From Vitrella brassicaformis (taxonomy: Eukaryota; Sar; Vitrellaceae), in contig CDMY01000410.1 in the NCBI GenBank assembly GCA_001179505.1, positions 55,399-84,733 of the forward strand: 29,335 nt of DNA, read 5' to 3'. A program made the translations under genes and the position numbers. Position 1 is the stretch's first letter, and every line of letters begins with the position of its first letter. The notes under the pieces were generated by a model. It had not been told where the DNA came from. It ran no database searches and was given only the letters and a program-made list of their open reading frames with translations. This document shows positions 20,861 through 29,335 of the stretch, one piece after another.

Positions 20861-23751
20861 ATGCAGCAAACATTTGACCGGCATGTGTTTGACCTCTCGA
20901 GTAAGGCAGCAAACAGTCAGATGGGGCATCACGGCTGATCATGCGTGGGATCTCTGCGTATGTGTGCAGCTTTCTTCTATGTGCTTATCCTTCTGGTCTA
21001 TCTCTGCTTATCACATTGGTGAGTCATGAGCAACGAGAGAAACCCGGTGTGTGTCATAACATGTGTATGTTGTGGGCAGGCTTGAGAGGATGAAGCACAA
21101 ATACCTGCAAGGCCCCGGGATGGCCATCATCCTTGGTACACACATGCACTCACGGCCAGCCAGCCAGACAGGCGGTGGTGCAATGGGTGTGCGCGGCTTC
21201 GTGTAGGCATCTTCATGGGCATCATTCTCCACGTGGCGTACGAGCAGGAGTCGGCTGTCAAGTTCGCCGACCTGTACGCATACCTGCTGCCTCCGATCAT
21301 CTTCAACATGGGATTCAACACGACAGGGTCAGCATGGCGTGGGAGAGTGTGGGTGGATGCTGTGCTGTCTGTCCACTCACATTTGTCTGTCCCTGGCTGG
21401 GCCGATGCATGCAGGGAAAGTCTGATGGCGGCTGGCCGGTACATCATGCACTTCGGTATCGTGGCATCTCTCATCTTTTTCGCCGCCCTCATGCTGGTCA
21501 TCAACAGCCTTTTTTCCCACTTCACGACTCTCGACGGGCAGCCCATCAACGCGTCAGTGTACCAGGGCATCTCGCTTGCAGCCGCACTGGTGGCCGTGGA
21601 GGTCAGAATAGCGCTGACGGAGTGAAGGCAGAGAGAGGTGCGTGTGTGCTATATTGGTGTTCTTCTGTCTGTGTGTTTGTGTTGATGTGCAGTGCACGCC
21701 TGGCATGTGTCAGTTCCCCGCCGACCGCTTCCCGAAGCTGAGGGCACTGCTCATCGGAGGTACCTGAGGCAAGAGAGATGAGGCACCCACCGCCGTTCGA
21801 TACATGGATGGATGGATGGATGGACGGCTGTGCAGAGGGTCTGTTGAACAACATAGTCGCCATCCTGCTGTCATGTGCTGTGGCTGCTGAGCCGCCTCCT
21901 GAGCCCTCCCAGTGGCCCCCCATGGGTCTGGTGGGCTTCAAGGTGCTCTACTTCCTCATCACGTCGGCGTCGACGGGCTTCCTGTTTGGCCTCACCATAT
22001 CGTTTGTTTACAATCAGGTCAAGCGGCGTAGCGTGCATTGCATTTCACTGGGGGGCGTATGCGCTCATGCGTGCTGTCTCTCTGCCTCTGTGGTGTGCAG
22101 CTTTCCGATTCGCCGTATTCGTATTTGTTGTATCGCTATCCGAGCCGTTCTGTGGCGCTGCTGTTCATATGGGCGTACCTGGGCTATGTGGTCGCGGATT
22201 ACCTGCAGTTCTCCCCCCTGCTCACACTCATGTGCACCGCACTCACCATGGCCAACTATGCATGGTCAGCCGACCAAGAGAACAGCATGGAGGGCCGCAT
22301 TACGTTGCTGCACGCATTGATGTGGTGTTTGTAGGCATAGTCTGTCTCAGGAGGGCCGGGTAGTCGCCACAGAAGCCACCAAAGTCGCTAGGTAAGGCAC
22401 ATCACATCAGTCACATCAAACTGTGTAGTCACATGCGTGTCGTCTGTTCACTCTGCAGTTATTTTGGTGAGGCGATGGTGTTCGGTTCGTTTGGTTTCGC
22501 GTTGGTGGCCGCGTGGCGGCGGCCGGGGGCCTTGTCGATACCCTTCATACTCGTGCTCTTCCTCCTTGTCATCGCCCTAAGATTCGCCATCCTGTACACT
22601 ATCGCAGGTACACCGATGCGTCAGGAGGAGAGAATGCGGCTCGTTCACTGTGTCTGTATTGTTGGCAGGCATCGTGTATGTGTGTGATCGTCTGTTCATC
22701 CGCTGCTGCTCCCCCGAGGCACTCATGAGCGAACCAAAGGGGAAGGAGCTGCTCCTACTCGCACTCACCGGGGGCATCAGGGGTCAGCTCACACGACACA
22801 GGCATCCATGGAGTGACACCCATCTGTGTATGTGCAGGGACCGTGGCATACGCTCTGATCCTTGCTCGCACGCCACCTCTTGACATGCGGGCGGACTCTG
22901 ACCGGCTACTCAACACCACCGTCGTCGGTAAGGATGGGCACAGACAGCAAGTACAGACGGTCGTGCATTCATTTCTCCCCTGTGTTGGATGCGTTTCTCA
23001 CTCCCGTCAGGTGTGTCTGTGCTGTCTGTGCTGCTTCTTGATGGCCTCACCCCACTCGCCCTCAGGTTACTCAAAGCCACTGATGGCATTGCAAAGGTAC
23101 ACATACAGAGAGAGAGGGCCGTATTTCCATGGATTCACCAACTCTCCAGAATATACGGCATGTGTTTACCTTACCTCCTTCAGGATGCCGACGCCCTCCC
23201 TCTGAAGCAGCCGTTCCTGGACGGAGCACCATCAGCTGCTGTGGAGGGCCGCTCGGCCGACCGGGCTGGCGGCGGGGCACATGCTCGACTTGATCCCGGA
23301 GAGTCCCCCAGCAGCAGGTGGGGCAGGCAGGCAGGCAGGGAGGGAGGGAGGGCGGGAAGGAGGGAACGACACACACCGAGACACGCATGGATGGATGTGT
23401 CCCTTGTCTGCCTTTCTTTGCAGGTACGAGAGCTTGCCCTTGTCTCCTTCCCGGCGCGTGAGCCACGATGCGAGGGAGAATGCAGAGCCGGCACAGCCAG
23501 CCGCGGAGCCAAGAAAGAAGGGACTCGCCAAATGGTGGCTTCAATCACACCGTCCGAAAAAGACAGCCACACGGAGTCTGTCGTGTTGTGTGTGCAGGTG
23601 GTCAGCATTGGACAGGGAGTACTTACGGCCGCTGTTCGGCGGGCAGCCGGAGGAGACCCTCAGCACTCAGCCGTCAGGGTCCTACCCCCTCCCCCCACCG
23701 CCAGCCGCACAGACGGGGCCGACAGCCAAGGAAGGCATCGTAAGGAGATGA
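20861..23751 (+). CDS. CPA1/NHE-type cation-proton antiporter, divergent
   Basis: Exons: 20861-20900, 20970-21018, 21080-21135, 21207-21327, 21415-21601, 21693-21759, 21836-22017, 22101-22303, 22341-22391, 22459-22607, 22669-22782, 22838-22927, 23011-23096, 23184-23317, 23424-23534, 23598-23751; 598 codons, 597 aa. About 11-12 hydrophobic segments start at residue 15. NHE landmarks are AYLLPPIIFNMGF, LLIGEGLLNNIVAILL, GGIRGTVAYALILA (the R-G-AY motif) and the soluble end WWSALDREYLRPLFGG. Odd: the ND motif is NN (178-179), and the ATDPV-type site reads AALVAVE, so the usual ion-coupling Asp is missing. A sodium/proton exchanger is the family expectation, but activity is doubtful. The 22303/22341 junction (37-nt intron) is the least certain. 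The exon 15/16 intron can also be read through in frame. Confidence 0.85.
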
Positions 23752-23845
23752 TGAACCGACGGCTGATCGCAAGATGCCTGCAGTCAGTCAGTAAGGCAGT
23801 GCTCGCGAATGCTCGAGAAGAAGAGGATGGTGGGCGGCGAGGGGG

Positions 23846-24154
23846 AGGTTGCGTATGAGGGAGAAAATGAGTGAGCTGGTCTGTTTGTTTGTCCATCGGA
23901 TGGTGGGAGGCATTCGCTTGTGTAAGCTTCGTCGATGGTGGATAGATGTATGGGTATTTGTAGGACCTGACCCCACCATGACATTCAACACATGCTATGT
24001 CCACACACGCAATGACCCCGCCGCCTGTTTGCCTGTGCGTATGACAGACATGTTGCGTTCATAAGATTGGACACGCTGTATATATATGCACCATCATCCT
24101 TGTAGGCTTTCAGCTGACTTGAATTACCACACGACAAGTTGGCTGTGGTCAATT
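23846..24154 (+). repeat. Dispersed repeat copy 2 (segments D and B)
   Basis: Segment D (ttcgtcgatggtggatagatgt, a trailing gggtattt and cattcaac) matches 26799-26980. Segment B matches copy 1 from cctgtgcgtat onward. At about 24145 it skips some 53 bp of copy 1 and rejoins at tggtcaatt before diverging, so it carries an internal deletion. Same orientation as copies 1 and 3. Confidence 0.8.
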
Positions 24155-24209
24155 TGACAAATAGAATGTGGCGTCAGAGCCTTCTGAGTGAATTGGATGG
24201 GTGTCGAGA

Positions 24210-24253
24210 ATTCTAGCCGAGACGGCGTGATTTATGATTCAGTGATTTACAGA
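24210..24253 (+). promoter_or_regulatory. Upstream element shared with the J-protein gene
   Basis: tgtcgagaattct, agccgagac and attcagtgattta in the same order and orientation as at 9045-9115. It lies about 145-190 bp before the predicted AP2-gene ATG. Confidence 0.45.
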
Positions 24254-24396
24254 GCCTCCCTTCAGCCGTTTTCTCGAGCCGCCCTCCCTCAACCTCCCAT
24301 CGATCTCCCTTCTAGCCCCTCTTCCACCTCGACGACGACGCTGACCGCTGCAGTGCTTTGTGTGTTCCATTCCTGGGTTGCCTCAAGCAAAAGCAG

Positions 24397-25550
24397 ATGT
24401 TGAAGAAGGTCTATAGTAGTAGTCAACTTCCAAGAAGAGAGGTGCCCGCAAGAAGGCCGCCAAAAAGCCAAAGGAGACCCGCGAGAAGACGCCCACCTGA
24501 TAGAGGGTTGTGTGTCCTGCGCCCACGAGCCTGTGAAGTCTGTTGAGGCGCGCGATGAAGTTGCAGCCACGGAAGGCGCGATAGGAGGACAGGGAGAGGA
24601 TCCGTTAACCATTCTGCCCACACACTCGGTGCAGTCGGATGGATGCCTGTCCTGTGTGCCATTACATGCAGATGAGGTGGTACTGTTGTGCCACAAGCCA
24701 GCACCCACGCCGTCAGTCATCCCCAAGGACCAAAAGTACTTGGACAGTAAGCACCCGCGACACGCCCACACGAAGCACCTCACATACAGACAGACGAATG
24801 AATGAATGAACGAACGAATCGACCTGTGGCTCCTCTTGTTCAGGTCACGAGCACGGTGACGACCATAACGGACCTGCCGCCCACCAACACAAGCGTCAAT
24901 CGAAGAAGACGTCCGGCGAGTCGGTCAAGAAGGCAATAGTCAAGAAGGAAGGCGATCCCAAGAACAAGCGACCGGTGCCCAAGAAGGCCGCTGCTGAAGG
25001 CCGCCCACACCAACAGCAGCTCGGTGAATTCGAAGCTGATCATGTGAAAGAGGGACATATTGGTCTGTCTGTCTGTGTGTATGTTCTCAGAGGTGCCCAC
25101 GTCAAAGGTCAATGGTGTCTATTGGCGTGGAGACGTGCAGGCGTGGGTCGCTTCATGGTACGAGAGGGAGGGCCACAAGCAGCTGCGAAAGTTCAAGCGG
25201 TTCAACGTCAAAGAGCACGGCTTTCCGAAGGCCAAGGTACACACACAAAGGACAACACAACCGAACACCAAATGGGTGCATCACCCACCCTTGTGTCCGC
25301 TTTCTGCCAGGCATTGGCTGAGGAGCATCGACGACGGATGGACCGCATCGCACAGACAGGCGTAGCCAAGCATTCTGAGCACAAGAGCGGTGTAAGGGGT
25401 GTCCACTTCAACCAGAAGGACAACAGCTGGGTCGCGACTTTGGAGAAAGGCCGAATGAAGAAGACGAAAGCCTTCCCTGTCCTCCAGTTTTGTTACGAGG
25501 GAGCGAAACAGGCTGCCATTGCACACAGACAGGCTATGGAAGGTCTTTAG
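24397..25550 (+). CDS. Two-AP2-domain DNA-binding protein (ApiAP2 type)
   Basis: Exons: 24397-24441, 24506-24746, 24844-25023, 25091-25236, 25311-25550; 284 codons, 283 aa. Residues about 97-155 are Lys-rich (KKTSGESVKKAIVKKEGDPK), nuclear-localisation-like. The first AP2 domain is about 159-215: SKVNGVYWRGDVQAWVASWY, then a basic strand and FNVKEHGFPKAKALAEEHRR. The second is about 229-280: SGVRGVHFNQKDNSWVATLE, then KKTKAFPVLQF and GAKQAAIAHRQA. Both show the W-containing beta strands and the amphipathic helix. The family acts as sequence-specific transcription factors in Apicomplexa and their algal relatives. Exons 3-5 are firm. Exons 1-2 are tentative: the 64-nt first intron lacks a TG-rich end, and its sequence (24442-24505) is itself Lys-rich in another frame. 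A degenerate copy follows at 25815-26199. Confidence 0.83.
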
Positions 25551-25814
25551 TCTGCCTGTGGGCAATGGCAGCCTCGAGTGCATTCACTCGCCCGATTTTT
25601 CGCCCGTAGCAGCTGCTCTGCGGCTGCCCTGACACAGTACATTCATACAAGAAACACATACACATAACTCTGGCTGCCTTGTCTGACTCCACCCTATATC
25701 TGCCTGCCTGCCCACCCTTTCATCCGTCTGTTTGCCGATGCGTGACGTAATGTGGCCTCTGCTGGCTGCTCGCCCTGTCATTCGACGCGTGATGTGGTGT
25801 CTGCTGGCGAGCTG
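25551..25814. other. AP2 gene 3' flank with 6-bp stem, 4-nt loop
   Basis: 25 nt after the stop, cgagtg (25575-25580) and cactcg (25585-25590) form a perfect 6-bp stem around catt, followed by a T-run. It could be a 3'-UTR structure. The rest is unremarkable apart from a repeated gcgtga(c/t)gt-type block at 25739-25800. Confidence 0.4.
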
Positions 25815-26199
25815 AGAGGTGCAATCTCACGGGCTCGCCAAAGCCGAGGTACACACACCTCACACACACACACACACCCCCCTCACACACAAATCCATCC
25901 ATCCGTTGATCGATTGACCACCCCCTCGTGTGTGTGTGTGTGTGTGTGTATGCGTCTATGCGTGTATGTCCTCCTTCTGAGTGCCATCGGAGAGAGATGG
26001 AGGACACCGGGCGGACGGGCATAGATGCGGAACCTGGTCCAGCACCTGAGCGGTGTCAGGGGCGTGCACTACAATCCCAGAGACAACGCGTGGGTCCCAC
26101 TTTTCGGGGGGCCTCATGAAGAAGATCAAGGCGTTCTATGTGCGGCGAATGGGCAACCAGGACGCCAAACAGGCTGCCATCGACTGCCGACGCGCCTGA
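25815..26199 (+). pseudogene. Degenerate duplicate of the AP2 gene 3' part
   Basis: Sequence matching the end of exon 4 (ending ccgag, donor gtacac), a CA/TG-filled intron and the whole last exon of the AP2 gene can be followed. CHRREMEDTGRTGI parallels EHRRRMDRIAQTGV, then SGVRGVHYNPRDNAWVP, then MKKIKAFYVRRM and DAKQAAIDCRRA* parallel the second AP2 domain to its stop. Two frame changes separate these blocks, one between about 26022 and 26032 and one at the G-run 26106-26111. It therefore cannot give the full domain. Loss by frameshift is inferred; a sequencing error in the G-run could explain only one. Confidence 0.8.
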
Positions 26200-26352
26200 G
26201 AGCATCACAGCAACAACTAGGGCCGAGCGGGTCACTCGCTTACGCCACTCATGTCTCTCGCCAGACGTCGACTCGGCTTGCCTTGCCTTGCCCGGCAGAC
26301 TGCATCCCACTACTCAGCAGCTGCTTGACTGCTGACGGATCGGGAGGCGAGA

Positions 26353-26745
26353 CGTGAGCAGTCACGGCCACTGGGATACTGGAGTGGCATGACGTTTTGG
26401 CGTGGCATGGTCAATTGCTGCCTGCATTTTATATTTGTGGACTCTTTTCTCACATCAGCGACGCTCTCAGCCCAGCAGGATTGTTTCAAGTCGAGTGTGC
26501 TATCGGCCGACGGCACCACGGTGAGTAAGCCCACGTACCTCTTCAGTTCAGCCATCCACATCTGTGTCTCGCTTTGCTTCTCCCTCTTTTTGTGTGCGTG
26601 TGTGTGCAGAGCGACTGGCCGCACACGACAGCTGAGACAGTAGATACAAAGATACGAAAAGTAATGCTTTAGGTATGGCAGGCCAAGCCCAAAGCCCACC
26701 TGTATCGATGTCTGTCGATTCGAGTCTCTGTGCGGGTTGAGTGCG
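26353..26745 (+). repeat. Dispersed repeat copy 3, segment C
   Basis: Matches copy 1 from cacggccact(a/g)ggatactgg through the splice-like gtgag(c/t)aagcccacgt and the CT/TG tract. It lacks the 31-bp block that begins atggtcggcgatctgg in copy 1, then resumes agcgac(a/t)gg. Later the tail gattcgagtctct matches 11096-11108. Confidence 0.78.
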
Positions 26746-26798
26746 AAGGCTGTGGTGTTGGGCGGCAGCAACGTACTGCCACGTGGAGGGAGGGCACT

Positions 26799-26980
26799 TC
26801 AGGATGAGGGATATCGCATCTTATGTTGTGCGAGGGAGATAGGTGTGTGGTCCGTCTGTCCATTTGAGACCTTCGTCGATGGTGGATAGATGTCTGGGTA
26901 TTTACATGACCTTTGTCCATCCATGAGATTCAACGCATTGCATGACACGTCCACATGCGCAATGTGACTGATATAAGGTC
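26799..26980 (+). repeat. Dispersed repeat copy 3, segment D
   Basis: Matches 23846-24020: gagggagat and the (t)gtccat block, then cttcgtcgatggtggatag, gggtattt, a(g)attcaac and tccaca(t/c)(g/a)cgcaatg. It lies after segment C here, but before B in copy 2. Confidence 0.75.
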
Positions 26981-27105
26981 CAGGTGAGCCAGGTAATAGG
27001 GCCCTTCCTTCACCGCATCCAAGCAACAAGCCACCCTACATAGTGCACACCAAGACACGCAACATCACACACACACACAGGCAGACACATCAGGTCTCAG
27101 CGTCG
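26981..27105. other. Short intergenic stretch
   Basis: Between the repeat and the end of the minus-strand frame at 27106. It contains a CA run (27067-27079) and nothing else I can support. Confidence 0.4.
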
Positions 27106-27837
27106 TCATAGTGTGCGGCTCTGACCTTGGTGTGTCGATCGATGGTCGTGTCTATGGTGCCTTCCCGTCCAACACGATGGGGCCGATGGAACCGAGATAG
27201 GACGCACCTTGGCGGCCGTCAGTGGGAACCGATGCCCAAAGGGCGCATCGTGGGCCACACCTGCTGCTGGAGCCTCGCTGGTTCGGATTTTGACGCGTAC
27301 TGCATGCGGACAATACCACAAGTAGCTCCCAGTGGCCGTCTCAAGTGCCGTCACATCCGAGCATCCGTCGAGGGGCGTATGTGGCGATTGGGTGATGATG
27401 CGGTCCAGGTGGCCACCTCGGGCAGCCCTGGCACATACATGACCGCACGATACACAGCATGGCTCATTTGTCGTGGTGGGCCGTCCATCCACGTACCGGT
27501 CTACGACCACCGTTGGCGAGAGGATGACACCGCCCACAGCCAGCCTCCGGTGATGCAGGAGCAGCTGCTTCAGCATGGAACTCGCCGATGCGAAAACATT
27601 TCCATCATTGACGCCAAGTGTCGCCCAGCCCACACCATGATGCCGCCCAATGCGGCTGCCGATGGGCGGGTCGTGTGGCTTGGCGTGCTTCTGGAAGGGG
27701 TGCTGCGAGAGGGGATGGACGGGGCGGCCGGTGGGGAGGGGGAGGGGCGGGTTGATGGTGAGGGCGAAGCCGGGCTCGTTGCGGATGACCCTGATCTCGT
27801 TGTTGTTGTTGCGGAACAGCTCGAGTGTGCCGTCTTG
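27106..27837 (-). pseudogene. In-frame continuation after TAG (possible lost or readthrough C-terminus)
   Basis: Directly after the TAG at 27840-27838 the same frame stays open for 243 more codons to TGA at 27108-27106. The first half has protein-like composition: QDGTLELFRNNNNEIRVI, then NEPGFALTINPPLPLP, PIGSRIG, GVGWATLGVNDGNVFASASS and GGVILSPTVVVDRYVDG. Later parts are less convincing and may include intron. This suggests that the gene upstream once continued here, or that the TAG is read through. No family was recognised. Confidence 0.55.
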
Positions 27838-28488
27838 CTAGCCATTGGGGCGCCGGAGGGCCACATAGCGGCCGACGAGCATCCACTGCGCAAACACACG
27901 AGGCAGCGCCAAGAAATCCTGCACCCAAACACCCATCCAGCAGCTCACCCATTGCCTCTTCTGTGTGTCGTGCTTACCGCCTTGGTGGCGTGTGTCTGCA
28001 GGTCTGCAGCACCCACAGTGAGCGGCAGCTGACAATAGCCGCCATGCTCGGCGAGTCTGAGCGTCCCGCCCGCCTCCCGCCAGCCGCCCTCGCCCCCCTC
28101 CTCCATCATCCACATGGCCTTCATCACATCGCTGTGGCCCAGCTGATCGTCGAAGTGCACCACACCACTCACCCCCGCCCGCTCGATGGCCTTCGGCAGC
28201 CGAAGGCTGCGGGCGATGGGGCGCACAGCATCTCTGATGGGTCGGGCTGTCGACTTGAGGTGGGCGATGGTGATGAGGTCAGATGCTGCGATGACGGTGC
28301 CCAGGAGCTCGGCGGGGATGTTGTAGAGATGCAACAGTGGGGCCTGATGACACACATACAGACACACACGGAAGCGGTGCACATGGCGTAGTCAGTCCGT
28401 TTGTGTGTGTGGGGTCACACACCTGTGCGTGGCCGCCGGTCGTGTTGTTCTGTGTGGCAGAGTCGGTATTGTCCTCACCTGACAACCA

Positions 28489-28524
<36 letters not shown>

Positions 28525-29036
28525 AAGCCGTGTGTCGCAGGTGTGTGCTCGATCTTGCTTGACGTGTGTGTGTGCAGGCTCACCGTCATGTGTTGTCTGC
28601 GCGATGGTGGTCTCGATGGTGTGTGCCAGCTGGGCCAGGTGGTCCGACGCAGCCGCAAGCTGACGGTTCACGTCGGTGACCATCTGACGAAGAAGCGCCA
28701 CAGCCAAGACACGACCCAATGTGCCGGTTGGTGTGCGGCTGTCTGTCTGTCTGTCTGTCTGTCTGCTTTGCAGCAAACAGCACACCTGTGTTGTCAGCTC
28801 AGCGGTGTCCACCAGTGAGAATCGTCCGATGGCCTTGTTGACCTGCACACACCACACAGACAGACACCCAACAGGCAGTACAAGCAAACAAGCTATGAGC
28901 AATGAGTGTCTGAGTGAAGCAGTGGGTGTGTGAGTCGGCTACTTGCCTGAGTCTGGTTCATCTTGAGGATGCCTATGAGTCCGGGAGTGAACTCAGGCTG
29001 CGGCAGCAGCTGCTCCCTCAGACGCAACGCAACCAT
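27838..29036 (-). CDS. F-box-like protein, paralogue of the CBM20-gene C-terminal domain
   Basis: Exons in order: 29036-28947, 28842-28786, 28683-28584, 28478-28423, 28343-27978, 27918-27838; 250 codons, 249 aa to TAG. The N-terminus is helical (LRLREQLLPQPEFTPGLIGI, then QLAAASDHLAQLAHTIETT). Residues about 111-145 are F-box-like (YNIPAELLGTVIAASDLITI). Then GVSGVVHFDDQL, LRLAEHGGYCQLPLTV and FLALPRVFAQW align with VVRFDKWL, CELPVTVS and FIWLLWVVAQ of the CBM20 gene, so both belong to one unnamed family. The first intron has a GC donor (cag, gcaagt). The frame continues past TAG for 243 codons, so the product may be truncated. The start ATG sits right after an acceptor-like cag, so upstream exons beyond 29036 are possible. 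Function unknown; an adaptor role is only a guess. Confidence 0.68.
28735..28764. repeat. (CTGT)n microsatellite in an intron
   Basis: About seven CTGT units inside the intron 28785-28684 of the right-end minus-strand gene. On that strand it reads (ACAG)n. Confidence 0.85.
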
Positions 29037-29039
29037 CTG

Positions 29040-29335
29040 CACCACATCGACCGCAGGACGACACAGTACACAGACAGCACAACACAGCACACGTGATGCA
29101 TGCCGTCATTCACGTGGCCTGGCGGCTTCTCTCTCCCCATGATCACCCAAGTGGCGCTGAGGTCCATTGTGAATTAAGGTGGATGAATGGCACGGCTGTT
29201 TTGATGCCTCACCAGACTCAACACGCCTCCATCGCTGTGCTCCTTGTCAGAAGTACAAGTCGGTCCAGGGTTTAGGGTCTAGGGTTCATAGACCGACGAT
29301 CCACTGATCTGTGAGACAGGACGGCTGTTGAGTCT
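29040..29335. other. Right edge, no gene seen
   Basis: Upstream sequence of the right-end minus-strand gene. No supported exon. Near its end, a TTTAGGG-like motif lies in a small stem-loop (29259-29297). Confidence 0.45.
29259..29297. repeat. Interstitial telomere-like motif in a 7-bp stem-loop
   Basis: gtcggtc (29259-29265) and gaccgac (29291-29297) are reverse complements. Between them lies aggg, tttaggg, tctaggg and ttcatag, that is one exact and flanking degenerate units of the plant/alveolate-type telomere repeat. Confidence 0.5.

Larger units (their letters stand above)
23752..24396. other. Intergenic stretch with repeat copy 2
   Basis: 3' flank of the antiporter gene, then repeat segments D (23846-24020) and B (24032-24154), then about 240 bp of AP2-gene upstream sequence containing the shared element at 24210-24253. 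No exon is supported. Confidence 0.5.

Noticed and set aside
23535-23597. Read-through of the last antiporter intron as coding
   Set aside because: It is open in frame, but a 63-nt intron with a TG-rich end gives the family-like join KWWSALDREYLRPLF. Kept as a noted alternative.
24442-24505. Histone-tail-like Lys/Arg-rich peptide upstream of the AP2 exons
   Set aside because: The frame ends at TGA TAG and cannot be joined to the following exon. I treat it as intron, with low certainty.
27127-28032. 301-codon plus-strand open frame
   Set aside because: It is antisense to the right-end gene and its continuation. The minus strand has phased introns and paralogy, and this frame has no recognisable domain.

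Overview
This is a window of nuclear DNA from an intron-rich eukaryote. The mix of genes points to a photosynthetic, starch-storing, ciliated alveolate, most likely a chromerid alga such as Vitrella. The evidence is: tandem AP2 domains of the apicomplexan/chromerid (ApiAP2) type, a LOV blue-light sensor, a CBM20 starch-binding protein, a CFAP97-like ciliary protein, and many short GT-AG introns whose 3' ends are (TG)n runs followed by cag. The species is an inference. I rebuilt the gene models by hand from reading frame, splice-site phase and protein-family similarity. Every complete model closes in frame, and the partial MTR4 model sums to a whole number of codons.

Layout from left to right: (1) 83-4622 +, the 3' two thirds of an MTR4/SKI2-type RNA helicase in 21 exons, with a complete tRNA-Ile(UAU) gene inside one intron (983-1056). 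(2) 5156-6546 -, a CBM20 starch-binding domain fused to an F-box-like domain of unknown family. (3) 6627-8016 +, a coiled-coil LOV-domain protein that starts head-to-head with gene 2, only 80 bp away. (4) 9280-10431 +, a J-domain protein whose J domain runs out where a dispersed repeat begins. (5) 10432-12378, a gene-poor stretch holding that repeat, small tandem duplications and a perfect 46-bp inverted repeat. (6) 12379-16415 -, a TBC-domain Rab GAP with coiled coil. (7) 16587-17922 +, a glutathionyl-hydroquinone reductase, divergent from gene 6. (8) 18520-20504 -, a CFAP97-like ciliary protein. (9) 20861-23751 +, a CPA1/NHE-type antiporter that lacks the usual transport aspartate. (10) 23846-24160, a second copy of parts of the dispersed repeat. 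(11) 24397-25550 +, a two-AP2-domain regulator, followed by (12) a frameshifted AP2 pseudogene at about 25815-26199 and (13) a third set of repeat parts at 26353-26990. (14) 27106-29036 -, a paralogue of the gene 2 C-terminal domain, interrupted by one in-frame TAG. A TTTAGGG-like telomeric motif sits near the right edge.

The genes are ordinary housekeeping and signalling genes and do not form an operon. The most suggestive pairing is the LOV photoreceptor head-to-head with a starch-binding F-box-like protein, which could couple light to starch turnover. The most unusual structures are the 46-bp perfect hairpin, the mosaic repeat with B, C and D parts, the antiporter without its ND motif, and the TG-rich 3' splice sites.
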